Program-made: the position numbers and the translations under genes
Part shown: in pieces, positions 15,972 to 23,657 of the stretch
Layout of the letters: each line of letters starts with the position of its first letter
How positions within the stretch are numbered: the stretch's first letter is position 1
NCBI GenBank assembly: GCA_027488855.1
Contig: JAIYAV010000310.1
Coordinates: 1 to 62,346 of the forward strand
From: Saprospiraceae bacterium
Lineage (GTDB): Bacteria; Bacteroidota; Bacteroidia; Chitinophagales; Saprospiraceae
DNA: 62,346 nt
Reading direction: 5' to 3'
The notes under the pieces: model-generated
Seen by the model: the letters and a program-made list of their open reading frames with translations, nothing else
Database searches by the model: none
Told to the model about the DNA's origin: nothing

Positions 15972-18077
15972 TTATCGATACTGATAAATCTGCACCAACA
16001 GCTTGATCTCATCCAAGGTTCGGGTAGGTGGCGTAAAGGGTGCCGGGATCGGCATTTTGGAGTAGGTCTGAAAATACAACACACAGGCATCTCGCCACCA
16101 CAAGGCTTCACGGTATTGCACCGCCAATCTCCCGGCTACATCCGCATACATTTCAGCATCCATTTTACCCTTCAAGGCTGCCCATTCCTTTTGCATGGTG
16201 GCCACTGCTTCTGCGCCAGTATAGTAGCGGGTACACAATTCATCCCATAGGCTACGGCCCGTGCTGAGTTTTTTGCCCCAAGGAACGTGGTGGTACCACA
16301 ACAGGTAAGGCAGAGGGCAGTTGTCCACCTGGCTCCAGGCTTTGGCGGCATCGGGGTGGTACAAACTCAGGGCATCGCTGCCATTCACCCCACGATCAAA
16401 ACCCAAACCAATGGAATCTGCCCGGTGGTAATAAATCGAAGTCCAATCCGGGCGGGCACTGCGCTCCAACCAGGGCTCTGGCCCGTAATGGATGCTTTGT
16501 CCCATGATGTGGTGTAAGCCCAGCGGGGTGGTAAAATCCACGTACACTTCCCGCGAACGCTCCATGATGTTGCGAATGGTCGTGACCGCCGGAGCGTCCT
16601 GGGTCAAACTCATTTTGATCCACTCTTCAGCGATGCTGGCGCTACTCAATTGATGATCCCAAGCCAGTCGGCCAAAGGCGTACCAATTGGCTTGCGACAT
16701 CAGGTGGCCAGACCAATTGCGGTCGGAACCCGTATTGGCCACTCCCGCCATCACCGTGATGGGGTATTGGTGCAAACTGCCATCGATGACCTTGGCTACA
16801 CTTGACCCAGGCCCTTTGGCATAGGTATCCGCATCCAGGCATTCCTTGAACAAGGGGGCCAGGTAAACCAAATTGGTGGAAAAACCGAGGTATTCCTGGG
16901 TGATTTGGAATTCCATGGCCAGGGGTGTTTTGGGCATGGCACCGAAGAGGGGTGAGAAGGGCTCGCGGGGTTGAAAATCGATCGGGCCGTTTTTGACTTG
17001 TACCACCACGTTGGGCAAAAAATTGCCGTCAAAAGGTTTGAATTCTTCGTAGGCAGCTTTGAAGCGGTCGCCTTTGGGGTCGGCTTTGTAGACAAAGGCA
17101 CGCCAGATGACGATGCCTTTGTAAGGCGCTACGGCCTCGGCCAGCATATTGGCACCGTCGGCATGGGTTCGGCCAAAATCTTGTGGCCCAGGTTCTCCTT
17201 CGGAATTGGCCTTCACCAAAAAACCGCCAAAATCCGGGATGATGCCATAGATTTCCTTGGCTTTATCTACCCACCACTGCCGCACAGCTGGTTCTAGTGG
17301 GTCGGAATTTTTCAACTTGCCCAAGATGCGCGGCGCAGCAAAATTGACCGAAAGGAACACTTTAATTCCATAGGGTTTGAACACATCGGCCAGGGCTTTC
17401 ACCTTGAGCAAATACTCGCGGCTCATAAATCGGGCACTGGCATTGACGTTGTTCACCACTACTGCATTGATGCCAATGGAGGCGTTGGCCCGGGCGTAAT
17501 CGCGGTAACGCGGATCGATGTTTTCCGGCAATTCGTACCATTTCCAGAGGGAGGCACCCGCATAGCCGCGTTCGATGGTGCCATTGGTGTTGTCCCAGTG
17601 GTTGAGCATGCGCAGTTGTACCTTGGGTGTACTGCTACTGGGGATTTTGTCTGGAGAGGTAGCAGTTTGCACTTTGCGGAGCAAGGCAAAAGCCCCGTAC
17701 AAAAGGCCGGAAGGTGTATTGGCGCTGATGCTGATGCGGCCATTTTGGACGGCCAGGGTGTAACCTTCAGTACCCAAACTAGCAATTGGCGTGGCATTGA
17801 GAGTTAAACCAATGCCTCCTGGCACGGCACTAGCTGTATTTTGCAGCCTGATATTTTTGCCCAATAAACCTTGCAAACCGGCCTGCAATTCCTTGGCTGC
17901 GGTTTGTGCGACAGGATCAGCAGAATTATAGGCGATGTATTGAGTATATGGCAGGTATTGGGCCCGAACGTTGGCGTTTTTGAGCAGATCGTATTTCAAC
18001 CAAAGGCGGTAGCCGTCGTCGGCTTTGGCTACAATGCTGGCCAGCAAGAGCAGGAAAAGACAAATTTTGAGTCTCAT
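15972..18077 (-). CDS. aguA: Alpha-glucuronidase, glycoside hydrolase family 67
   Basis: Releases 4-O-methyl-glucuronic acid side chains from glucuronoxylan oligosaccharides. The 701-residue protein starts with a signal peptide (MRLKICLFLLLLASIVAKA) and is therefore periplasmic or exported. GH67-type sequence: DGYRLWLKYDLL at the start, an N-terminal domain ending near 130, then a TIM barrel with RMLNHWDN, FLVKANSEGEPGPQDFGRTH, EFQITQEYLGF and HYGPEPWLERSARPDW. The length is normal for the family. Together with uxuA next to it, this gives a route from xylan side chains to glucuronate catabolism. Xylanase and uronate isomerase genes are not in the window. Confidence 0.95.
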   Translation of the reverse strand: MRLKICLFLLLLASIVAKADDGYRLWLKYDLLKNANVRAQYLPYTQYIAYNSADPVAQTAAKELQAGLQGLLGKNIRLQNTASAVPGGIGLTLNATPIASLGTEGYTLAVQNGRISISANTPSGLLYGAFALLRKVQTATSPDKIPSSSTPKVQLRMLNHWDNTNGTIERGYAGASLWKWYELPENIDPRYRDYARANASIGINAVVVNNVNASARFMSREYLLKVKALADVFKPYGIKVFLSVNFAAPRILGKLKNSDPLEPAVRQWWVDKAKEIYGIIPDFGGFLVKANSEGEPGPQDFGRTHADGANMLAEAVAPYKGIVIWRAFVYKADPKGDRFKAAYEEFKPFDGNFLPNVVVQVKNGPIDFQPREPFSPLFGAMPKTPLAMEFQITQEYLGFSTNLVYLAPLFKECLDADTYAKGPGSSVAKVIDGSLHQYPITVMAGVANTGSDRNWSGHLMSQANWYAFGRLAWDHQLSSASIAEEWIKMSLTQDAPAVTTIRNIMERSREVYVDFTTPLGLHHIMGQSIHYGPEPWLERSARPDWTSIYYHRADSIGLGFDRGVNGSDALSLYHPDAAKAWSQVDNCPLPYLLWYHHVPWGKKLSTGRSLWDELCTRYYTGAEAVATMQKEWAALKGKMDAEMYADVAGRLAVQYREALWWRDACVLYFQTYSKMPIPAPFTPPTRTLDEIKLLVQIYQYR

Positions 18078-18173
18078 GTTTTTGTTTGTTTGTTACAGTT
18101 TAGCAATCCACCTCTACCAGGGATTAATAAGAAGTAATATTGACATTTTTCGCAGCTTCGCTGCTCATGGTTG

Positions 18174-18384
18174 ATTTCACCACGACGTACACGACGATCA
18201 CGACGTTTATGCGCTTCGCGCTTTTTGAGGCTTCGCCTCTTTTTGCTAAAAGCGACGCAATTGGAAAACGGATGAAACGGACTAAACGGATGAGAACGGA
18301 TTTTTTTCCGCCTGCGGCGGATAGAGACGAGCCGAAGGCGAGTCAAAGTCCGTTCTCATCCGTTCAATCCGTTTCATCCGTTTT
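18174..18384. repeat. Large palindromic element (ACGGAT family), copy 1
   Basis: Arms 18265-18300 and 18349-18384 pair at 34 of 36 positions; they consist of repeated AACGGAT units. The apical part (18301-18348) holds two small hairpins, CCGCCtgcGGCGG and GCCgaaGGC. To the left, 18174-18264 holds GCGCTTCGCGC and GAGGCTTCGCCTC hairpins and matches, in reverse complement, the right flank of the copy at 38443. The rest of 18078-18454 holds no gene; small frames here are by-products of the repeat. Confidence 0.85.
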
Positions 18385-18454
18385 GCCATCCTGCCGCTTT
18401 GGTTGAATTAAATCGAGCCGCGAGGCTGTGAACAATTATCATTTTTTTTACCAC

Positions 18455-19639
18455 TCAGACAACTGAGTTTCGAATCCCCATTTCCAGCCCCCGAATTTCT
18501 GCCAAACCCTTCAACCTTCCAATGGCCGAATAACCCGGATACGTTTTTTTACCCAAATCATCCAGCATCTGATGGCCGTGATCGGGGCGGAAGGGGATTT
18601 GAGCATCTTTGTAGCCAGCGGCGGCCCGGCACTTTTCTTCGAGGACAATCGCTTTCACTACGGCATACATGTCCACATCGCCAGTAAGGTGATCGGCTTC
18701 GTGAAAATTCAGTGGATTGTCTTCCCGTTTGGTGGCACGTAGGTGGATGAAGTGGATGCGTTCGGCAAAACGTGAGAACATCATCGGCAGGTCATTATCG
18801 GCACGAACCCCCAAGGAACCCGTGCAAAAAGTAATCCCGTTGGAGCGGACCGGACAGGCGTCCAGCAGTTGTTGCAGGTCGGCAGCGGTACTCACCACCC
18901 GGGGCAAACCCAGTAGTGGCCGGGGCGGATCATCGGGGTGGATGCACAAATTGATGCCACATTCGGCGGCTACTGGCGCAACTTGTTGGATGAAGTAGTA
19001 CAAATTTTGGCGCAATTCGGCGTCACCAATCTGGGCGTAATTGTCCAATAAACCTTGGAAGGTCTCCAGCGTAAATGCTTCTTCAGAGCCTGGTAAACCC
19101 AACAACACTGTCTTTTGTAACTTGTCCTTCTCCCGCGTACTCATGCTGGCAAAATGAGCCACTGCAGCCTTTTGCTCTTCGGGTGTATAATCCTGATCGG
19201 CACCCGGGCGCTTCAAAATGCACAAATCAAATACTGCAAAATCTTGCCAGACAAAGCGTAAGGTTTTTGCACCATTGGGCAATTCATACACCAGATCAGT
19301 GCGCGACCAATCCAATACAGGCATGAAGTTGTAACACACCGTTTGGATGCCAGCAGCAGCCAAGTTCCGCAGTGAGGTTTGATAATTGGCAATGTACTGA
19401 TCGCGGTTGGGCAGCCCCTTTTTGATGTCCTCGTGTACGGGCAAACTCTCTACGACCGACCAGTAGAGTCCTCCCGCTTTTTCGATGATCGCAATCCGTT
19501 CGGCGATGGCTGCTGGCGACCAGATTTCTCCAACTGGAATTTGATGCAAGGCAGTGACCACCCCAGTACAGCCCGCCTGACGGATGTGCGCTAGGCTTAC
19601 CGGATCTTTTGGCCCAAACCAACGCATGGTTTGAATCAT
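18455..19639 (-). CDS. uxuA: Mannonate dehydratase
   Basis: Converts D-mannonate to 2-keto-3-deoxy-D-gluconate in the glucuronate branch of hexuronate breakdown. 394 residues, cytoplasmic, with family features: [18 protein letters not shown] and [15 protein letters not shown] at the start, [16 protein letters not shown] (metal and substrate residues), [21 protein letters not shown], and [12 protein letters not shown] near the C-terminus. Start at ATG 19639 matches the usual family N-terminus. It lies upstream of aguA on the same strand, separated by a large palindrome. Uronate isomerase and fructuronate reductase are not present in the window. Confidence 0.96.
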   Translation of the reverse strand: MIQTMRWFGPKDPVSLAHIRQAGCTGVVTALHQIPVGEIWSPAAIAERIAIIEKAGGLYWSVVESLPVHEDIKKGLPNRDQYIANYQTSLRNLAAAGIQTVCYNFMPVLDWSRTDLVYELPNGAKTLRFVWQDFAVFDLCILKRPGADQDYTPEEQKAAVAHFASMSTREKDKLQKTVLLGLPGSEEAFTLETFQGLLDNYAQIGDAELRQNLYYFIQQVAPVAAECGINLCIHPDDPPRPLLGLPRVVSTAADLQQLLDACPVRSNGITFCTGSLGVRADNDLPMMFSRFAERIHFIHLRATKREDNPLNFHEADHLTGDVDMYAVVKAIVLEEKCRAAAGYKDAQIPFRPDHGHQMLDDLGKKTYPGYSAIGRLKGLAEIRGLEMGIRNSVV

Positions 19640-20069
19640 TGTGTAGAATTTGGACTGATTAACAAATTTTTACGTGGACTTTCCGGAGGACCAAGGTAAG
19701 GGCATTTTCCTTTTCCGGGCGGTCAGAAATGAGAAAACATCGCAGGCACCAATAAACGTATCGTGTTGACGTTCATCAATGCCTGTGCGATTTGGAAAAA
19801 TGTTTGTTTATAGTTTATGCAGAATGCTTCGAAAATCCAGATAGACTTTTTCTATCACGGGGCAAATGTCGTAAAAGGATTTTAATTTATGAAATCGATT
19901 TCGTAAAATATTTTGCAGTTTTTTTAGAACGATGCCAATCAATTAGCGGATTTTCGCTGTATGGCCAAATAATACAAGGCTTATTTTTTTAAAAAATGCA
20001 ATCAGATGTATTTTTCTGCTGAAAAGAAAATGGTGCAGGTTTTAGACTCATTTGAAATAATAATCGTTT

Positions 20070-20094
20070 CTATCTTTGCATAGATAAAAACTAT
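20070..20094 (+). promoter_or_regulatory. oxyR promoter with overlapping OxyR-type binding site
   Basis: TATCTTTG at 20071-20078 is an exact -7 element, with TTTG at 20051-20054 as a short-spaced -33 candidate. Overlapping it, ATAGATAAAAACTAT (20080-20094) fits the OxyR half-operator ATAGnTnnnAnCTAT at every fixed position, and an extra CTAT at 20070-20073 precedes it by six bases. This suggests that OxyR binds its own promoter. 19640-20069 otherwise holds no supported gene. Confidence 0.65.
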
Positions 20095-20100
20095 TACCAA

Positions 20101-21081
20101 GTGACACTACAGCAACTAGAATATGTGGTAGCCCTGGACAACCACCGCCGCTTTTCAAGTGCCGCCGAAGAGTGCCATGTAGCGCAACCCTCCTTGAGTG
20201 CGGCTTTGCAAAAACTGGAGGATGAGCTGGGTGTGAAATTGTTCGACCGCAGTCGGCAACCGATCTTGCCCACCGAATTGGGTATTCCCTTTATCCAACA
20301 AGCCCGGCGAGTCTTGCGCGAAGCCGAGGCGCTACGCCTGTTGGTGAGCGACCATTGTGAAACCTTGAGTGGGGAGTTCCGCCTGGGCATTATTCCTACT
20401 TTGGCCCCATATCTTTTGCCGCTGTTTTTAAGGGATTTTTCGGATAGGTATCCTGACATCAAGTTGCACGTCCACGAGCGGACTACCGAAAATTTGTTGG
20501 CTTTGCTCAAAAGGGAACAACTGGATGCGCTGCTGCTGGCTACGCCCACGGATGACGGGTTGTTTGTCAAAGACGCGCTGTTTTACGAAGAGTTTGTGGC
20601 GTATGCTCCGCGAGAAACTTCAATCCTGGAAAAGCGGTATTTGATTACAGAGGACATTGATCCCAACCGTTTGGTGCTCCTGGAGGAAGGACACTGCTTG
20701 CGCAACCAAGTGGTGAACCTCTGCGCATTGCAAAAATCGCAAAGTGGCTGGGGCAATATTGCTTATGAGGCGGGGAGTTTGGAGACCTTGCGGCGGCTGG
20801 TGGAGAATCATTCGGGCATTACCATTCTGCCTCAATTGGCGGTGCTGGACTTGGATGAGGACCAGATGCAGTATGTGCGGTTTTTTCAGGCACCGGCGCC
20901 CGTGCGGGAGATCAGTTTGTTGACGCATCCACATTTTAGCAAGCGGAGGATTTTGGGGGCTTTGAAGGAGTCGATTATGCGGAATTTGCCGCTGTTTTTG
21001 CGGGAGGAGAAGGTACGGCGGGTGATGGAGATCGATGTCCCCTCCCACGGGTCAGTACCCACGACTAAAGTCATGGGTTGA
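20101..21081 (+). CDS. oxyR: Hydrogen peroxide-sensing LysR-type regulator OxyR
   Basis: Redox-sensing transcription factor. 326 residues: N-terminal winged HTH (LEYVVALDNHRRFSSAAEEC, then AQPSLSAALQKLEDELGVKL), then a periplasmic-binding-fold domain. The two redox cysteines of OxyR are both present at the classic numbering and spacing: C199 and C208 in EEGHCLRNQVVNLC. GITILPQLAV, the usual C-terminal-domain block, follows. Start is GTG at 20101, directly after the promoter/operator. The last 14-15 residues (from DVPSHG on) are encoded by a tandem repeat unit (21035-21127) and are probably an add-on to a normal OxyR of about 311 residues. No catalase or dps gene is adjacent. Confidence 0.95.
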   Translation: MTLQQLEYVVALDNHRRFSSAAEECHVAQPSLSAALQKLEDELGVKLFDRSRQPILPTELGIPFIQQARRVLREAEALRLLVSDHCETLSGEFRLGIIPTLAPYLLPLFLRDFSDRYPDIKLHVHERTTENLLALLKREQLDALLLATPTDDGLFVKDALFYEEFVAYAPRETSILEKRYLITEDIDPNRLVLLEEGHCLRNQVVNLCALQKSQSGWGNIAYEAGSLETLRRLVENHSGITILPQLAVLDLDEDQMQYVRFFQAPAPVREISLLTHPHFSKRRILGALKESIMRNLPLFLREEKVRRVMEIDVPSHGSVPTTKVMG

Positions 21082-21127
21082 GGCGGTGTGTCCCCTCCCA
21101 CGGCTAAAGCCATGGGTTGGGGGAGGG
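21035..21127. repeat. Tandem pair of palindromic repeats overlapping the oxyR 3' end
   Basis: TGTCCCCTCCCACGG occurs at 21035-21049 and 21089-21103. Each is followed by a unit of the type CACGrCTAAAGyCATGGGTTG. The second unit can fold through CGGCT/AGCC and CCCTCCC/GGGAGGG. The oxyR stop codon lies between the units. Confidence 0.75.
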
Positions 21128-21242
21128 AGCGCACAAGGGCGACAATGGGAAATGAAGAAAAGGGATATAATTCAGCGGTTTTTTGCCTACTGGGGGCACA
21201 AAAAAGTGTCTGATTTACACAGTAATAGGCGATGAGAAAGGA

Positions 21243-21250
21243 TACCTTTG
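21243..21250 (+). promoter_or_regulatory. -7 promoter element upstream of the zinc-ribbon gene
   Basis: TACCTTTG, an exact TAnnTTTG match, 40 nt ahead of the ATG at 21291. No clear -33 element at normal spacing. Confidence 0.45.
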
Positions 21251-21290
21251 ATCGCCAGAATGTTTTTCACCTAAAACCAAACAAATAGAC

Positions 21291-21584
21291 ATGTCCAAAC
21301 GGATCAAATGCCCCGCTTGCCAGACCTGGAATGAGGATAGGGACTATTGCAGCAACTGCAATGAGTTGCTCAGCCACGAACTACAAATGGAACAAGCGCG
21401 GGAAAAACTGCGCCAGGAGGAACAGCAACGCCCCTTGACTCAATTCAACAATTACCTGAAGCGACTGAAGGAATCGGATGCGCCGATCGACAAGCTGAAA
21501 TTTTCGGTTTTGAACTCGGCTTGGTGGATTTTTTTGATTGGAGTTACTGCTTTGATTGCGTTGGTAGCGCTTGCACCGGGGTAA
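21291..21584 (+). CDS. Small zinc-ribbon membrane protein
   Basis: 97 residues. The N-terminus has two cysteine pairs, CPACQTWNEDRDYCSNC (8-24), typical of a zinc ribbon. A charged helical stretch (EQAREKLRQEEQQRP) follows, and one C-terminal membrane helix (AWWIFLIGVTALIALVAL). No catalytic domain. Probably an inner-membrane anchor or scaffold protein. It precedes the next membrane protein by 10 nt and is likely co-transcribed with it. Function unknown. Confidence 0.75.
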   Translation: MSKRIKCPACQTWNEDRDYCSNCNELLSHELQMEQAREKLRQEEQQRPLTQFNNYLKRLKESDAPIDKLKFSVLNSAWWIFLIGVTALIALVALAPG

Positions 21585-21594
21585 TGAGGCGGGT

Positions 21595-21966
21595 ATGATG
21601 AAGCGTTATCCCTTTTTGTGCTTTCTGTTGGTTTTATATGTGGTGCACCTGGTTTTGAAGTTTGGCCGGGTGCCGGTGCCGATGTTTTTTAGCCATTATT
21701 TTGCGGATTTGTTGTGTATGCCCTTGTTGCTTTCCATTGCAGTGTTGTTCATGCGTTTGGTTAGGGCGGATGCGGGCTTGTATTTGAGTAGGGCGATGAT
21801 TTTTGTCGCTACCTTGTACGTAAGTTTGGTCTTTGAATGCGTACTTCCACTGTTTTTTCAACGTTATACAGCTGATGTTTGGGATGTGGTGATGTATGGA
21901 GTAGGAGGGGGGCTGTTTTGTGTTTTTCAGGAATGGCTTGTGCCAATAAAACCCAATAAACGCTGA
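21595..21966 (+). CDS. Small multi-pass membrane protein
   Basis: 123 residues with about four hydrophobic helices (FLCFLLVLYVVHLVLKF, LLCMPLLLSIAVLFM, MIFVATLYVSLVFECVLPLF, VVMYGVGGGLFCVFQEW). HYFADLLCMPL resembles a small Bacteroidota family sometimes named magnesium-citrate secondary transporter, itself VanZ-like; that name is not proof of function. The frame opens at a TTG at 21571 overlapping the previous gene; ATG 21595 (or 21598) is the likely start. Confidence 0.7.
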   Translation: MMKRYPFLCFLLVLYVVHLVLKFGRVPVPMFFSHYFADLLCMPLLLSIAVLFMRLVRADAGLYLSRAMIFVATLYVSLVFECVLPLFFQRYTADVWDVVMYGVGGGLFCVFQEWLVPIKPNKR

Positions 21967-21993
21967 GTTTTCGCCAACAAATAAACCCTGATT

Positions 21994-22842
21994 ATGCAGA
22001 CAATTACTAAAAGAGCATTCTTATTAATGCTCATATTGCTGAGCTTAAATGCTTGCAAGACTGATCCTAACACCGATGCAGCTCAGAATCCAGGTTCAAC
22101 AGACTCCAGTTTAGTTTCCGTTAAAACTGCTGAATCCACTGAGGATAGCATTATCTACGATGAGGTCTATTTTCCTGATGATACCAACTTCATGGCTAAA
22201 ATCTTGACTACGGGAATTTTTCATGAAGATGAAGTGTGGGCTGGAGCGGACAAATTAAAGTGGTTTGGCTTGTTTTACAATCAATCGAATGTTTATTTGG
22301 CGGAGACCAAAATTACTGCTTCAAGGGTTCATGATGAAATAGTGGATGATTTCGAGGATGACAAAACGGGTTGGGAAATAAAAACCATGAATCAAGATAC
22401 TGCTTATATGTTGATTGCTGGTCTGGATTTTCTAAAAAATAGGAAAATTGAACCACTGGATTTGCCCAAATATCAATTATATCCTGGCGATTCCTTGCAA
22501 TTCAACTATTTAGGCGTTGAATACTGCTTATACGCTGCTGGCAATAAACGGAAGCATGATGAAGATGGGGTTTGGTATGAAGTCTGGAATTATCGACTTT
22601 ACCTTGCGGCCAAGATTAAAGGTCAATGGAAGCATGACTTACTAGTTGCCTGCCCGAGCTTTGATGATGCTATGATTGACCTTATTTTCGCTGGGGATAT
22701 TGACGGCGACGGGTTTCTTGATTTGATTATTGATACCTCAAATCATTACAACGGAATGAACCCAACGCTCTTCCTGTCAAAACCAGCTGAAAAAGGGCAC
22801 CTCATAAAGGCAGTTGGGGAGCATGGTAGTGTTGGATGCTAA
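21994..22842 (+). CDS. Lipoprotein of unknown function with FG-GAP-like tail
   Basis: 282 residues. Signal peptide with lipobox SLNAC at about residue 20, then a Ser/Thr/Asp-rich linker. The body has no recognised domain; near the C-terminus GDIDGDGFLDLIIDTSNHYN resembles a calcium-binding FG-GAP/integrin-like repeat. Base composition is more AT-rich than the neighbours. It follows the membrane protein after 27 nt. Probably outer-membrane anchored. Confidence 0.75.
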   Translation: MQTITKRAFLLMLILLSLNACKTDPNTDAAQNPGSTDSSLVSVKTAESTEDSIIYDEVYFPDDTNFMAKILTTGIFHEDEVWAGADKLKWFGLFYNQSNVYLAETKITASRVHDEIVDDFEDDKTGWEIKTMNQDTAYMLIAGLDFLKNRKIEPLDLPKYQLYPGDSLQFNYLGVEYCLYAAGNKRKHDEDGVWYEVWNYRLYLAAKIKGQWKHDLLVACPSFDDAMIDLIFAGDIDGDGFLDLIIDTSNHYNGMNPTLFLSKPAEKGHLIKAVGEHGSVGC

Positions 22843-22866
22843 TCCCTATCCCGGTTAAATCATCAC

Positions 22867-23268
22867 TCATTGTTCAATATCTCCGTCGTTATTTTTAAAA
22901 AACTTCAGCTTACAGTATTCTAGTTCAAAGGAATGTTTTTCCCCATTCTTTTTGACCACAGTAGCCATCGTACTTCCAGCTTTTTTGGACAACACATCAC
23001 CAACTTCTATGAAGTCATAAGTTTGGTAATCCAGTTTCAGTACGCCTTGAGGATGCAAGTGCTTGCTGCTATAATGCACTCTTTTAAAGTAATACGTACT
23101 AAAATCCACCTTTGCCTGGATGGTGTCCTGAAATGCCTCGGGGAGAAACTCATCTTCGTACCAAAAATCGAATTGCTTTTGCTCAATGTCCCCGTAAAGG
23201 AGATGGTTCCAATCGAAGGCCCAAACAAAAATCAAAAGCATGACCAGCAAAAAGAGGCGAAATTGCAT
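22867..23268 (-). CDS. Hypothetical membrane-anchored or secreted protein
   Basis: 133 residues with an N-terminal hydrophobic stretch (FRLFLLVMLLIFVWAF), serving as an uncleaved anchor or signal peptide. The rest is beta-rich (QAKVDFSTYYFKRVHYSS, GVLKLDYQTYDFIEVGD). No family recognised. It converges on the lipoprotein gene with a 24-nt gap. Moderately AT-rich. Confidence 0.6.
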   Translation of the reverse strand: MQFRLFLLVMLLIFVWAFDWNHLLYGDIEQKQFDFWYEDEFLPEAFQDTIQAKVDFSTYYFKRVHYSSKHLHPQGVLKLDYQTYDFIEVGDVLSKKAGSTMATVVKKNGEKHSFELEYCKLKFFKNNDGDIEQ

Positions 23269-23350
23269 ATTCAGTTTTTGCTCAAAACGATAGTTGATCC
23301 GGATTTAATGTAATTCACTCCATACTACTTGACATTTTTGTTTCTTGGAA

Positions 23351-23513
23351 TCGAAGGACATGAATTGCCTCCAGCTTTAGCTGGTGGATAAGCAGTAAAT
23401 ACTTGTTTTTGGGCTTTAGCCCTCGCGTAAAAATTCAGGTTTGGGCTAAAGCCCGTCTTGAGGGGAATGACCCGATCCACCAGCTAAAGCTGGAGGCAAT
23501 TCATGTCCTTCGA
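23351..23513. repeat. 163-bp nested palindrome (GGCTTTAGCC family)
   Basis: Arms 23351-23389 and 23475-23513 are a perfect 39-bp inverted repeat. Inside it, GGGCTTTAGCCC (23411-23422) and GGGCTAAAGCCC (23443-23454) form further palindromes, as does CCAGCTTTAGCTGG within each arm. The form resembles REP/BIME elements mobilised by RAYT (TnpA-REP) transposases; no such gene is in the window. The rest of 23269-23657 holds no gene. Confidence 0.85.
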
Positions 23514-23657
23514 GCTAAATGCCCAGTAATATGACTTCACTCCCCGGTTCCCACATTCCAGTTTACATCTTCTACACTTCAGTTCACTATTTTTTCAAGA
23601 GACCTCCTCACCCTGCATCTTTGTAGCGTTCAACCCAAGCTCGTTGAACCTACCGCC

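Noticed and set aside
15863-16111. N-terminal extension of the AraC regulator
   Set aside because: Would overlap aguA and is not like AraC-family sequence; ATG 15862 is better.
16396-17101. Minus-strand alternative frames within aguA
   Set aside because: Proline/histidine-rich shadows of the GH67 coding frame.
18074-18406. Arg/Ser-rich small ORFs on both strands
   Set aside because: Created by the ACGGAT palindrome; the matching ORF at 38361-38663 has the same cause.
19792-19992. 66-codon ORF between uxuA and oxyR
   Set aside because: TTG start, no motif or promoter, AT-rich regulatory region.
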